Assembly (NCBI RefSeq): GCF_013087515.1
Contig: NZ_JABFCN010000046.1
Location: forward strand, 1-64,000
Reading direction: 5' to 3'
From: Rhizobium sophorae
GTDB lineage: Bacteria; Pseudomonadota; Alphaproteobacteria; Rhizobiales; Rhizobiaceae
Length of the DNA: 64,000 nt
The notes below the pieces were generated by a model. That model was not told where the DNA came from. It was given only the letters and a program-made list of their open reading frames with translations, and searched no databases. The number at the start of each line of letters is the position of its first letter. Position 1 is the stretch's first letter. The position numbers were made by a program, and so were the translations under genes. This document shows positions 28,842 to 41,124 of this stretch, piece by piece.

Positions 28842-29470
28842 GCAAGCGCCGCCTGTCAACGGTTTTATCGATAAGCGGTTAATTTCAAAGGGAGAGTTGT
28901 CGCAAGGAGAGCCAAAATTTAAGAAGGCAGGAGCTGGGGGCGCTCCTGCCTTCTTGCTCTTTGCTTCCACCGGCACGCAGGGCCGAAGCCCAAGCCGGAG
29001 GGTATTTGCAAAGGCACCCTTGCGAAGCGGCGCCGGGGGTAGGGATGGTGCTTCGCTCGGGGATCGCTTTGTTGAGATCGAACTTATTGCGGGCTGGCTG
29101 CATATTCAAATTACAAAAAAATAATGATTGGCGAAAACGGCGGTTTGATGGGCATTAAAGCGGAGGCTGAGTTGTTGGCTTGAAGACGGGGATGCTCAAA
29201 TATAGGAATGAATAACTTACTGTTTTTAAATGACTTACTCAAATTTTTCGAAAAACTGCGGCTCTTCGTTGAGCACTCGCGGCGATGGAGTCGCCGGTCA
29301 GCGGGGACAATAATGTCGCACCCCTGTCGCAGGGGCGATAACGTGTTGTTGATTGGAAAACCGACGTCGCAGGCAACGGATGCACTTGCCTGTGAATAGC
29401 GGGTTTTCATGACAAGTTTCGTGGCATGGAGCGCCAAAGCAGCTTATATGGAGAGTACCAAGAGGTATAA
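28842..29470. other. Long intergenic region upstream of dnaG
   Basis: About 630 bp, AT-richer towards dnaG (29150-29280). It holds the perfect inverted repeat at 28921-28955 but no supportable protein gene. The dnaG promoter must lie within the last 300 bases. Confidence 0.4.
28921..28955. terminator. Perfect 13-bp inverted repeat, possible terminator
   Basis: AAGAAGGCAGGAG and CTCCTGCCTTCTT surround a 9-base loop. The flanks are T-rich on the right and A-rich on the left, so it could terminate transcription in either direction. It lies about 80 bp upstream of the divergently placed hypothetical gene, with no known gene ending into it. Confidence 0.5.
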
Positions 29471-31480
29471 ATGCGCTTTTCCAACACCTTTCTCGATGAG
29501 ATCCGCGACCGCGTTCCGATTTCGAACGTGATCGCGCGCCGCGTCAGCTGGGACAAGCGCAAGACCAACGTGTCGCGCGGCGATTACTGGGCCTGCTGCC
29601 CGTTCCACGGCGAGAAATCGCCGAGCTTCCACTGCGAGGACCGAAAGGGCCGCTACCACTGCTTCGGCTGCGGCGTCACCGGAGACCATTTCCGCTTCCT
29701 GACAGAACTTGAAGGCCTGAGTTTCCCCGAGGCGGTACAGCAGATCGCCGACATGGCCGGCGTGCCGATGCCGCTTGCCGATCCTGTGATGGAGAAACGC
29801 GAGAAGGAGCGCGGCTCGCTGATCGACGTCATGGAAATGGCGACACAATTTTTCCAGGACCAGCTGCAGACGGCGAATGGGGCGAGGGCGCGCGCTTATC
29901 TGCGCGACCGCGGATTGACGGGGCGTACCATCGAGACCTTCCGTCTCGGCTATGCGCCCGACAGCCGCAATGCGCTCAAGGAATTCCTCGCCGGAAAGGG
30001 TGTCTCCAAGGAGCAGATCGAGGCCTGCGGTCTGGTCGTCCATGAAAACGTGCCGGTTTCCTACGATCGTTTCCGCGACCGCATCATGTTCCCGATCCTT
30101 TCGTCGCGTGAAAAGGTGATCGCTTTCGGCGGCCGCGCCATGTCGGCTGACGCGCCGGCCAAATATCTGAACTCCAACGAGACGGAGCTCTTCCACAAGG
30201 GCAATGTCCTTTACAATTTCGCCCGTGCGCGGCGCGCCATCCAGGGACCGGGTCGCGGCGATCCTCAGGACGAGAATGCGACCGGCACCATCATCGCCGT
30301 CGAAGGCTATATGGACGTGATCGCGCTCTATCAGGCGGGCATCGAGAATGCCGTCGCGCCGCTCGGCACGGCGCTCACTGAAAACCAGCTCGAGCTGCTC
30401 TGGAAGATGGTGCCGCAACCGGTGCTCTGCTTCGACGGCGACGGCGCCGGCATCCGCGCCGCCAATCGCGCCGCCGAACTGGCATTGCCGCATCTGAAGC
30501 CCGGCCGTTCCGTTCGCTTCGCGCTTCTGCCCGATGGCAAGGATCCCGACGATCTCGTGCGCGATGACGGGCGCGCTCCTTTCGACAAGGTGATGAGCCA
30601 GGCAAAGCCGCTCTCCGAGATGCTGTGGAGCCGGGAGGTCAACACCGGCAAGTTCGACACGCCCGAGGCGCGCGCCGAGCTCGAGGCGCGGCTGAAGCAA
30701 CTGGTCGCCGTCATCGCCGACGAGAACGTCCGCCGCCACTACCAGCAGGATATTCGCGATCGGCTGAACGCCTTCTTCCAGCCGCAGTTCCAGAACCGCA
30801 ACAATGGCGATCGCCGCGGCGGCTTCAACGGCAACGGCAATTACCGGACGGGCCGCGACAATGCGGGCAAGGCAGGGCCGAAAAGCCCGAGCGTCATTTC
30901 CGAAAGGCTCGCCCGATCGGGTCCCGTGCGCGGCCACCAGAACAATACGGCGCTGCGCGAAAGCGTGCTGGCGCTGACCGTCGTCAATCACCCCTCGCTG
31001 ATGATCGACGATTATGACGAGATCGCCGCGATCGAATATGACAGCCGCGAGCTGCAACGGCTCTGGTCGGCGATGCTGGGGGCAGCCGCTGCCGTTGCCG
31101 GCCCGCATCTGACGCGCGAATATCTGACCGAAAGGTTGGAATTCGAGGGCTTTGGCCCGCTTATCAAAAGCCTCGACCAGCAGGTGCGCAATGCCCGGCT
31201 GTGGATCGCGACCGAGCAGGCGGCGATGGAGGATGCGCGTGAGGGATACCGCCAGGCACTGGCCTCCCACAAGCGGGCGAAGGCGCTGCGCCGGCAGAAG
31301 ATCGAGCTCGAGCGCGAGATCGCGCTGGCAACCGAAGCCGGCGACGGCGAGGCGATCGTTCAACTGATGCGAGCGCAGCAGGAAGTGCATTTCGAAGGGG
31401 TGCGCCTTGAGAACCAGGAAGCCATCATCGATGGCTTCGGCGTGCTTTCCGGCCGCGTCAAAGGGGCGGCGAACCACTGA
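29471..31480 (+). CDS. dnaG: DNA primase
   Basis: This 669-residue primase synthesises RNA primers at the replication fork. The CHC2 zinc-binding domain has C43, H46, C64 and C67 (CCPFHGEKSPSF...YHCFGCG). The Toprim catalytic core has the acidic motifs VEGYMDVIALYQAG and CFDGDGAGIRAA. A Gly/Asn/Arg-rich linker (NRNNGDRRGGFNGNGNYRTG) separates the core from the C-terminal helicase-binding domain. It overlaps recQ by one base, suggesting translational coupling. In many bacteria rpoD follows directly; here it is 6 kb further on. Confidence 0.96.
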   Translation: MRFSNTFLDEIRDRVPISNVIARRVSWDKRKTNVSRGDYWACCPFHGEKSPSFHCEDRKGRYHCFGCGVTGDHFRFLTELEGLSFPEAVQQIADMAGVPMPLADPVMEKREKERGSLIDVMEMATQFFQDQLQTANGARARAYLRDRGLTGRTIETFRLGYAPDSRNALKEFLAGKGVSKEQIEACGLVVHENVPVSYDRFRDRIMFPILSSREKVIAFGGRAMSADAPAKYLNSNETELFHKGNVLYNFARARRAIQGPGRGDPQDENATGTIIAVEGYMDVIALYQAGIENAVAPLGTALTENQLELLWKMVPQPVLCFDGDGAGIRAANRAAELALPHLKPGRSVRFALLPDGKDPDDLVRDDGRAPFDKVMSQAKPLSEMLWSREVNTGKFDTPEARAELEARLKQLVAVIADENVRRHYQQDIRDRLNAFFQPQFQNRNNGDRRGGFNGNGNYRTGRDNAGKAGPKSPSVISERLARSGPVRGHQNNTALRESVLALTVVNHPSLMIDDYDEIAAIEYDSRELQRLWSAMLGAAAAVAGPHLTREYLTERLEFEGFGPLIKSLDQQVRNARLWIATEQAAMEDAREGYRQALASHKRAKALRRQKIELEREIALATEAGDGEAIVQLMRAQQEVHFEGVRLENQEAIIDGFGVLSGRVKGAANH

Positions 31481-33345
31481 TGTCGCTGACTGAACAGGAT
31501 GAACCGGGTTTTTCCGCTTCCGGCGCGCTGTTTTCTTCCGACCGCTCGCCGCTCGATATTCTCAAGCAGGTCTATGGCTATTCCTCCTTCCGCGGCAAGC
31601 AGCAGCAGGTCGTCGAACACGTGGTTTCCGGCGGCGATGCGGTCGTGCTCTTTCCCACAGGTGCGGGTAAATCGCTGTGCTTCCAGATTCCCGCGCTCTG
31701 CCGCAACGGCGTCGGCATCGTCGTTTCGCCGCTGATTGCGCTGATGCGCGATCAGGTGGAGGCGATGAAGCAGCTCGGCATCCGGGCGGCCGCGCTCAAT
31801 TCGTCGCTGTCGCGCGAGGAGTTCGTCGAGGTTCGCCGCGCGCTTTCGGCAGGCCAACTCGACCTTCTCTACGTGACGCCCGAGCGCATTTTGACCGATG
31901 GTTTCCGCGATCTGATCGCCAACGAGAAGATCGCGCTGTTTGCCATCGACGAGGCCCATTGCGTCTCGCAATGGGGCCATGATTTCCGGCCGGAATATCG
32001 TGCGCTCGGCCGGCTCGGCGAGCAATATCCCGGTGTGCCCAGAGTGGCGCTGACGGCGACGGCCGATCCGCATACGCGCGACGACATCATCGAGCGGCTG
32101 GGGCTCGATGCCGCCCGGATCTTCACCACCAGTTTCGACCGACCGAACATTGCCTACGAGATCGTCGAGCGTGATCAGCCGCGCCAGCAGCTGTTGCGGT
32201 TCCTGTCCGGTCACAAGGGTGACAGCGGCATCGTCTATTGCCTGTCGCGCGCCAAGGTCGAGGATACGGCCGAATGGCTGAACGGGCAGGGCATTCGCGC
32301 GCTTGCCTATCATGCCGGCATGGACAGGGCGGTTCGTGACGCCAATCAGGATGCCTTCCTGAAAGAAGAGAACCTTTGCCTGGTCGCCACCGTCGCCTTC
32401 GGCATGGGCATCGACAAGCCGAACGTGCGTTATGTCGCCCATCTCGACCTGCCGGGTTCTGTGGAAGCCTATTATCAGGAGACGGGGCGCGCCGGGCGCG
32501 ACGGTCTGCCGTCCGAGGTCTGGATGGCCTATGGTATGGCCGACGTGATCCAGCGCGGCCGGATGATCGACGAGGGCAGTGCCGCCGCCGAAATCAAGCG
32601 GGTCGAGCGCGCCAAGCTCAACGCATTGCTGGCGATTTGCGAGACCGCCTCCTGCCGCCGCCAGGCGATCCTCGCCCATTTCGGCGAGGCGCATGCCGGC
32701 CAATGCGGCAATTGCGACACCTGCCTGAAACCGGTGGAGACCTGGGAGGGCACCGAGGCGGCGATCAAAGCGCTGGCCGCCATCTATCGCACCGGCGAGC
32801 GTTTCGGCGCTGGCCATGTCGTCGACGTGCTCCTCGGCAACGTCAACGAAAAGACCGAACGTTTCGGCCACACCGACATGCCGGTCTTCGGCGCCGGCAA
32901 GGATATTCCGGCGCGCGTCTGGCAGTCGGTCTTCCGCCAGTTGCTTGCCATGGGGCTGATCCGCGTCGACCACGAAGCCTTCGGGGCGCTGAAGCTCGAG
33001 CCGGAGGCGCGCTCCGTCTTCAAGCATGAGCGGCCGGTATTCTTCCGCAAGGACCGGCCGGCCTCGGAACGGCGCACGAAGAAGGCGGAACGCAGCGAGC
33101 GCAAATCGGCACTATCAGGCGCCGACGGCACTCTCTTCGAAGCGCTCAGGGCCGAGCGCATGGCGATCGCGAAATCGCTCGGCGTGCCGCCCTATGTCGT
33201 CTTTCCCGATACGACGCTGATCGCCTTTGCCACCGAGAAGCCGCGCAGCCGCAAGGAATTGCTCGCCATATCAGGCGTCGGGCAGGCGAAGCTCGAACGC
33301 TACGGCGATGCCTTCCTGGAGATCATCCTCTCGCACGACCAGTAG
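31480..33345 (+). CDS. recQ: ATP-dependent DNA helicase RecQ
   Basis: This 621-residue 3'-5' superfamily 2 helicase acts in recombination and repair. Visible elements are Walker A FPTGAGKSLC, DEAH box IDEAHCVSQWG, motif VI TGRAGRDG, the RQC zinc cluster (CETASCRRQ...CGNCDTC), a winged-helix region and a C-terminal HRDC domain (LFEALRAERMAIAKSLGVPPYVVF...LLAISGVG). Its ATG overlaps the dnaG stop TGA by one base. The vapBC pair lies convergent downstream. Confidence 0.95.
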   Translation: MSLTEQDEPGFSASGALFSSDRSPLDILKQVYGYSSFRGKQQQVVEHVVSGGDAVVLFPTGAGKSLCFQIPALCRNGVGIVVSPLIALMRDQVEAMKQLGIRAAALNSSLSREEFVEVRRALSAGQLDLLYVTPERILTDGFRDLIANEKIALFAIDEAHCVSQWGHDFRPEYRALGRLGEQYPGVPRVALTATADPHTRDDIIERLGLDAARIFTTSFDRPNIAYEIVERDQPRQQLLRFLSGHKGDSGIVYCLSRAKVEDTAEWLNGQGIRALAYHAGMDRAVRDANQDAFLKEENLCLVATVAFGMGIDKPNVRYVAHLDLPGSVEAYYQETGRAGRDGLPSEVWMAYGMADVIQRGRMIDEGSAAAEIKRVERAKLNALLAICETASCRRQAILAHFGEAHAGQCGNCDTCLKPVETWEGTEAAIKALAAIYRTGERFGAGHVVDVLLGNVNEKTERFGHTDMPVFGAGKDIPARVWQSVFRQLLAMGLIRVDHEAFGALKLEPEARSVFKHERPVFFRKDRPASERRTKKAERSERKSALSGADGTLFEALRAERMAIAKSLGVPPYVVFPDTTLIAFATEKPRSRKELLAISGVGQAKLERYGDAFLEIILSHDQ

Positions 33346-33386
33346 TTCGCGGAGATTGGCGATGGACCCGATCCCGGAGCAGTTGG

Positions 33387-33809
33387 TTAGGCAAGGTCTG
33401 TGTGGAGGAAATCGTTGCCCTTGTAGAGAAGGCGCGTTTTCAGCGCTGTGGCGCAAGCATAGGCAAAGCAATCGCCGAAATTCAGATCTGCCGGATGACC
33501 AATGACTTTTCCATAGTGCATGCTCGCAGACAGCGCATCTTCGGCGATTTCATGCGAGATCGAAATCTCTTCGAGAATCAGATCTTCGGCGAATGCATCA
33601 ACCGCTTCGGCTGATGCCTTTAGAAGTTCGGGTGTCGTCTTTCTGCCTGTCGGCGTCTTCTGCCGTGCCAGCGCCAGGATGGCTTCGAAGCGGACGAGGG
33701 GCGAGATGTGCATAGTGGGATCGTCCGATGCCGCCAAAGTCTTCTCAAGCTCCTCATGACCGGGCTCTCGCGCAAGAATGGCGACGATCGCCGATGCGTC
33801 GATAAACAT
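33387..33809 (-). CDS. vapC: VapC-type PIN-domain toxin
   Basis: This 140-residue PIN-domain ribonuclease is the toxin of a type II toxin-antitoxin pair. Acidic residues expected to hold Mg2+ are D4 (MFIDASAIVAIL), E42 (VRFEAILAL) and D113 (NFGDCFAYACA). VapC toxins typically cut tRNA or rRNA; the target here is unknown. Its start overlaps the antitoxin stop by one base. The pair sits between recQ and kbl, opposite to both. Confidence 0.88.
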   Translation of the reverse strand: MFIDASAIVAILAREPGHEELEKTLAASDDPTMHISPLVRFEAILALARQKTPTGRKTTPELLKASAEAVDAFAEDLILEEISISHEIAEDALSASMHYGKVIGHPADLNFGDCFAYACATALKTRLLYKGNDFLHTDLA

Positions 33810-34051
33810 CAGCTACCCCACATTTCGTCGCTGAATTTCTTCATGTCGAATGACGGGTCATTTGCTCCCAGCGCATCCGCCAGCGATTTTGCGCGTGCAA
33901 GGCGTTCATGCAGCGGCTGGCTTTGCCGCGCGCGCGTAAGCTCATGATGGAGGGCCGTTCGCACAGCGTCGGTTTTTGTCGCAGCCTTAGTCAGGCGCTG
34001 CAGCTCACTCGCAAGCTCGTCTACTTCAGGGTCTCGAATATAAAGCGCCAT
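33809..34051 (-). CDS. vapB: VapB-type antitoxin
   Basis: This 80-residue antitoxin of the Rv0623/PSK-operon type has an N-terminal ribbon-helix-helix-like DNA-binding segment (MALYIRDPEVDELASELQRL...KTDAVRTALHHEL) and a C-terminal toxin-binding tail (AKSLADALGANDPSFDMKKFSDEMWGS). It is translationally coupled to vapC. It probably represses its own promoter together with VapC through the inverted repeat just upstream. Confidence 0.85.
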   Translation of the reverse strand: MALYIRDPEVDELASELQRLTKAATKTDAVRTALHHELTRARQSQPLHERLARAKSLADALGANDPSFDMKKFSDEMWGS

Positions 34052-34053
34052 GG

Positions 34054-34082
34054 TGATATTCCTTCTGCATATACAGATATCA
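34054..34082 (-). promoter_or_regulatory. Candidate VapB operator
   Basis: TGATAT and ATATCA form an inverted repeat with a 17-base spacer, starting 3 bp upstream of the vapB start. Autoregulatory operators are usual at this place in TA operons. Inferred only. Confidence 0.35.
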
Positions 34083-34223
34083 CTTTTGAATATTCATTTC
34101 AATTTCTCTCGCTGCGGGACCTTTCCTGTGAAAATATTTCGTACCGGATTGGCGACATCCGCACTTGCTTTGTGCTAATTGCAGCGCCCATCGGAGGACG
34201 TTTTGGGGACAAGGGCGTTTACA

Positions 34224-35411
<1,188 letters not shown>

Positions 35412-35415
35412 GAAT

Positions 35416-35678
35416 GGGGTTTGCTCCTCATCCTAACACTCTCCCCGTGAAAAACGGGGAGAGTGGACGTGCCAAACACAGCGTCGAGGTTGACGAAGCC
35501 GGTGCGTCTAGCTTCCTCTTCTCCCCAGCGGGGAGAAGGTGGCCCGAAGGGTCGGATGAGGGGGCGAGCGAAGCGAGGTTTCGAGCGGCGAGCGAGGAAC
35601 ATGCGGGATTTGATGGCGTCCCGTGCAGCCCCTCATCCGCCCTACGGGCACCTTCTCCCCGCTAGGGAGAAGAGGGAA
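35416..35678. repeat. RIME-like intergenic mosaic element with long inverted repeat
   Basis: Arms at 35516-35564 and 35629-35676 are near-perfect inverted copies with the typical rhizobial motifs CTCATCCGCCCTACGGGCAC and CTTCTCCCCG. A related smaller hairpin (CTCTCCCCG/CGGGGAGAG) lies at 35440-35464. Such mosaics are abundant in rhizobial chromosomes. It fills the gap between kbl and tdh and can fold in the transcript. Confidence 0.85.
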
Positions 35679-35714
35679 TAGCAAAGTCAGGTGCCAACCA
35701 AAGTGGGAATAATT

Positions 35715-36752
35715 ATGTCGAACATGATGAAGGCACTGGTCAAAGCAAAACCCGAGGTCGGGCTCTGGATGGAGAATGTGCCAGTGCCCGAGGTCGGGCC
35801 AAACGATGTGCTGATCCGGGTGAAAAAATCGGCGATCTGCGGCACCGACGTCCATATCTGGAACTGGGACCAGTGGGCACAGAAGACCATTCCGGTGCCG
35901 ATGGTGGTCGGCCATGAATTCTCCGGCGAGATCGCCGAGATCGGTTCGGCGGTCACCCGCTATCATGTCGGCGAGCGGGTCTCCGGTGAGGGGCATATCG
36001 TCTGCGGCAAGTGCCGTAACTGCCGGGCGGGCAGGGGGCATCTCTGCCGCAACACGCTCGGTGTCGGCGTCAACCGCCCAGGCTCCTTCGGCGAGTTCGT
36101 CTGCATTCCCGAAAGCAATGTCGTGCCGATCCCGGATGATATTTCCGACGAGATCGCCGCGATCTTCGATCCGTTCGGCAATGCCGTGCACACCGCGCTT
36201 TCCTTCGATCTCGTCGGCGAGGACGTGCTCGTCACTGGCGCCGGGCCGATCGGCATCATGGGTGCGCTCGTCGCCAAGCGATCCGGCGCCCGCAAGGTCG
36301 TCATCACCGATATCAATCCCCACCGGCTGGAGCTGGCGCGCAAGCTCGGCATCGACCACGTCGTCGACGCATCGAAGGAAAACCTCGCCGACGTGATGAA
36401 GGCGATCGGCATGACGGAAGGATTCGACGTCGGGCTGGAAATGTCGGGGGCCGCACCTGCCTTCCGCGACATGATCGACAAGATGAACAATGGCGGCAAG
36501 ATCGCCATTCTCGGCATCGCGCCGGCGGGCTTCGAGATCGACTGGAACAAGGTGATCTTCAAGATGCTCAATCTCAAGGGCATCTACGGCCGCGAGATGT
36601 TCGAGACCTGGTACAAGATGATCGCTTTCGTCCAGGGCGGCCTCGATCTCGCGCCCATCATCACCCACCGGATCGGCATCGACGATTTCCGCGACGGCTT
36701 CGAGGCGATGCGGTCGGGCAATTCCGGCAAGGTTGTGATGGATTGGATGTGA
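35715..36752 (+). CDS. tdh: L-threonine 3-dehydrogenase
   Basis: This 345-residue zinc-dependent medium-chain dehydrogenase oxidises L-threonine with NAD+ to 2-amino-3-ketobutyrate, the Kbl substrate. The catalytic zinc site is in CGTDVHIWNWDQW and GHEFSGEI, the structural zinc cysteines in CGKCRNCRAGRGHLC, and the Rossmann motif is GAGPIGIMGA. ATG 35715 (MSNMMKALVKAK) fits the family; an ATG eight codons upstream is less likely. The kbl-tdh pair converts threonine to glycine and acetyl-CoA. Confidence 0.95.
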   Translation: MSNMMKALVKAKPEVGLWMENVPVPEVGPNDVLIRVKKSAICGTDVHIWNWDQWAQKTIPVPMVVGHEFSGEIAEIGSAVTRYHVGERVSGEGHIVCGKCRNCRAGRGHLCRNTLGVGVNRPGSFGEFVCIPESNVVPIPDDISDEIAAIFDPFGNAVHTALSFDLVGEDVLVTGAGPIGIMGALVAKRSGARKVVITDINPHRLELARKLGIDHVVDASKENLADVMKAIGMTEGFDVGLEMSGAAPAFRDMIDKMNNGGKIAILGIAPAGFEIDWNKVIFKMLNLKGIYGREMFETWYKMIAFVQGGLDLAPIITHRIGIDDFRDGFEAMRSGNSGKVVMDWM

Positions 36753-36761
36753 GGAGACGAC

Positions 36762-37109
36762 ATGCTCTATGAAGGAAGCTGCCATTGCGGCAATGTGGCT
36801 TTCGAGGTCGAAGGCGAATTCACCGAGGCGCTCGACTGCAATTGTTCGCTTTGCCGAAGGCGTGGCGGACTTCTCGCCTTCGTGCCGCGCGAGAAACTGG
36901 TGCTGACAACGCCGGAGGACAATGTCTCGACCTATACTTTCCACCAGCATGTCATTCGGCATCACTTCTGCGCCAATTGCGGCATCGCGCCGTTCGGCGA
37001 GGCTGTGGGTCCGAACGGCGCAGCCATGGCTTCGATCAATCTGCGCTGTATTCCCGCGGTCGATATCGGCGCGCTTACGGTGAAGGCGTATGACGGCGCG
37101 GCGCGTTAG
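36762..37109 (+). CDS. GFA/CENP-V family zinc protein
   Basis: This 115-residue protein of the glutathione-dependent formaldehyde-activating (Gfa/CENP-V) superfamily has zinc-binding cysteines in SCHCGNVAFEVEG, CNCSLCRRRGG and CANCGIAPF, with the Mss4-like beta fold expected. It begins 10 bp after tdh and is probably in the same transcript. Some members bind or condense S-hydroxymethylglutathione, but that activity is disputed for Gfa, so no enzyme is assigned. Confidence 0.85.
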   Translation: MLYEGSCHCGNVAFEVEGEFTEALDCNCSLCRRRGGLLAFVPREKLVLTTPEDNVSTYTFHQHVIRHHFCANCGIAPFGEAVGPNGAAMASINLRCIPAVDIGALTVKAYDGAAR

Positions 37110-37576
37110 CCGATATCCGTCAGGCAATGGCGAATATATTCTCGGCACAACTGCAAAAATGGTGGAAGCAACTGGTGCGGCGGGCAAAATTCTTGCTGCC
37201 CTTGTCTTTTGTTCGCCGCATCTTAAATAAGGGTTCGCAATCGCTGCCGCGGTTCAAAGCCTGTGGATAAGGCTTTTTCCGTATTTTTGTGGGCTTTTTC
37301 TCTGGAAAAGCTTGACGAGAACAAAAAATGTGGGAATCACCGTTCGACTTGTTGAATGGTGAACTGGGTCAAGGCGGATCGCGCAACCATGACCGGAAAT
37401 CCAAAAGCAAGAAAGCTTTGCTGTCCGGTGCCGGTAATCGTGGTTAATCAGGCTTTAAATGTCATCCCGTTAGGTGGGCAAAGGTGATTCGAGGGCGGCG
37501 CGTGCGGCGCGTCAGGCCCTGAGACAAGCCGTTCACCGTAGCGAGATTGGATAGCGTCAGGAAGGCGACGATATAA
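37110..37576. other. rpoD upstream region
   Basis: This 467-bp gap has no supportable gene. It is AT-richer than its surroundings between 37190 and 37345. The rpoD promoter(s) must be here, but I cannot fix a single box with confidence. Confidence 0.4.
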
Positions 37577-39634
<2,058 letters not shown>

Positions 39635-39659
39635 GGCTTCGCCGCCGCCGCTCTCATTG

Positions 39660-39690
39660 GAAAAGCCGGGCTTCGCGCCCGGCTTTTGCT
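39660..39690 (+). terminator. rpoD terminator
   Basis: AAAAGCCGGGC and GCCCGGCTTTT form an 11-bp stem with a short TTCGC loop, followed by GCTTTT, 26 bp after the rpoD stop. Confidence 0.85.
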
Positions 39691-39841
39691 TTTCGTGATT
39701 AATACCAATGATCCCGGCGCCTTTCTTGTCCCTCTGCGGTGACAGGATTATAATCCGGCCACGGGGGAAGGGATCACTCGCGACACGCGAGCGAGGGTCG
39801 ACGTTACCTGCGTGGGCCAATCCTCCGTCAGGAGGTGCGAC

Positions 39842-40135
39842 ATGACCACTTACATTCTTTTGATCAATTGGACGGATCAGGGCATCCGCAATGTGCGCGA
39901 CTCGGCAAAACGGCTCGATGCCGCGAAGAAATTGCTCACCAGCGTCGGGGGCTCCATCAACCAATTCTACCTGACGATGGGCGGGCATGACATGGTCGCC
40001 GTCTGCGAGGCGCCCGATGACGCCGTGATGGCGCATTTTACCCTTTCGCTGGCGATGGGCGGCAATGTCCGCACGGAGACGCTGAAGGCATTCCCGGAGG
40101 CCGCCTACCGGGATCTCATCGGCTCGCTCGGATAA
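39842..40135 (+). CDS. GYD domain protein
   Basis: This 97-residue protein of the GYD (alpha/beta barrel, ferredoxin-like) family is recognised by TTYILLINWTDQGIRNVRDSAKRL and the family-naming turn YLTMGGHDMVAVCEAPDD. It is cytosolic with no catalytic motif visible. ATG 39842 follows an AGGAGG ribosome site. The function of the family is unknown. Confidence 0.82.
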   Translation: MTTYILLINWTDQGIRNVRDSAKRLDAAKKLLTSVGGSINQFYLTMGGHDMVAVCEAPDDAVMAHFTLSLAMGGNVRTETLKAFPEAAYRDLIGSLG

Positions 40136-40310
40136 CCGGAGCCGGAGATCGTCGATCTTAGATGTTGCGGAGCACTCGCTGCGCTGGCAGTGTCGCGGCG
40201 TGCTTCAATTTCCGCGGCAGGCTCCGGCCCGACTTTTCGGCAAGCTCATGATGAAAGCGCTCCTCAGTTTCATGATCGTCACCGGTCGTTCGACAGCCGC
40301 TTCCTGACCG

Positions 40311-41048
40311 ATGGAACCGGCGGCGGACAAATGGGATAACGGGATCCGGCAAGGCGCTGCTGCGTCGTTCGCACTGCATATCGTTGCGATCCTGCTCCTT
40401 CTGTTGCTGTTACCGAAGGCCGAGCCGCCGCTGCCATTGCCGGATGACGGTCTCTCGGTGGAGATCGTTCCTCAGTCCGTGGAATCGCGGAAAATGCCGG
40501 AGCCCGTCAGAGCGCCTTCGCCTCAACAGGCAAAGCCCGAGGCGGCAAAACCCGAAGCCGAGCCGGCGGCGCCGGTTACCAATAATCCGCCAGCTGCGGT
40601 AATGCCTTCTGTGGCACCGATTACTTTGCCGGTGCAAAAGCCGGCGGAATTCGTCAAGGCAAGGCAGCTGTTTTCCGACAAGCTCCTTGCCGATCCACGC
40701 AGCCGCCGCGCCCGCGAGGCACTACGTGGGCTTGCCGGCAGCGAGCGCAATCTGCAGCTCTGTGACTTGGAGGCGCTGGAGCAGGTCCGCCGGGCGCACC
40801 CGGCCATGGCGCCGGATATGCTTGCCCCCTATGCGATGGTGGCGGAGAAGGTCAGCGGCAACAGCGTCGAGGTCAGGGGCGGCGCCTTCCGCAGCAAACG
40901 GAAGTGGTACAACATCCAGTTCAAATGCGAGCTCGATGCCGGCTCCGGTAAGGTCGCGTCCTTCGCCTTCCTCGTCGGCGATGCCATTCCGCAAGGTGAA
41001 TGGCAGGAGCACAATCTGGTCGCCGACGATGGCGCGGTCGACCAATAA
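40311..41048 (+). CDS. DUF930 protein, TonB-like architecture (first of two)
   Basis: This 245-residue protein starts with one TM segment (ASFALHIVAILLLLLLLP, about 18-36). A Pro/Ala/Glu-rich periplasmic linker (to about 105) and a C-terminal DUF930 domain (about 115-235; LCDLEALEQVRRAHP, SKRKWYNIQFKCELDAGSGKVASFAF) follow. The order of TM anchor, proline-rich spacer and globular domain is that of TonB/TolA-type envelope-spanning proteins, but no TonB C-terminal motif is present. A longer paralogue follows at once on the same strand. Function unknown. Confidence 0.78.
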   Translation: MEPAADKWDNGIRQGAAASFALHIVAILLLLLLLPKAEPPLPLPDDGLSVEIVPQSVESRKMPEPVRAPSPQQAKPEAAKPEAEPAAPVTNNPPAAVMPSVAPITLPVQKPAEFVKARQLFSDKLLADPRSRRAREALRGLAGSERNLQLCDLEALEQVRRAHPAMAPDMLAPYAMVAEKVSGNSVEVRGGAFRSKRKWYNIQFKCELDAGSGKVASFAFLVGDAIPQGEWQEHNLVADDGAVDQ

Positions 41049-41124
41049 CCTCATCGCTGCTCGATCACGCGGTTTTTTTCTTTTGTGGCTTGATGCTGCC
41101 GGCTTTAAAGGCCACATCGCTGCT

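Noticed and set aside
28885..29109. Small minus-strand open frame across the inverted repeat upstream of dnaG
   Set aside because: It contains the hairpin in its coding part and lacks protein-like features.
29444..31477. Long open frame (about 677 codons) antisense to dnaG
   Set aside because: It mirrors the high-GC codon pattern of dnaG on the other strand, has low-complexity His/Arg/Val-rich translation and no family similarity; dnaG itself is certain.
40687..41124. 5' extension of the second DUF930 gene
   Set aside because: It runs through the coding sequence of the first DUF930 gene in another frame; the translation there is Arg/Ser/Pro-rich nonsense.
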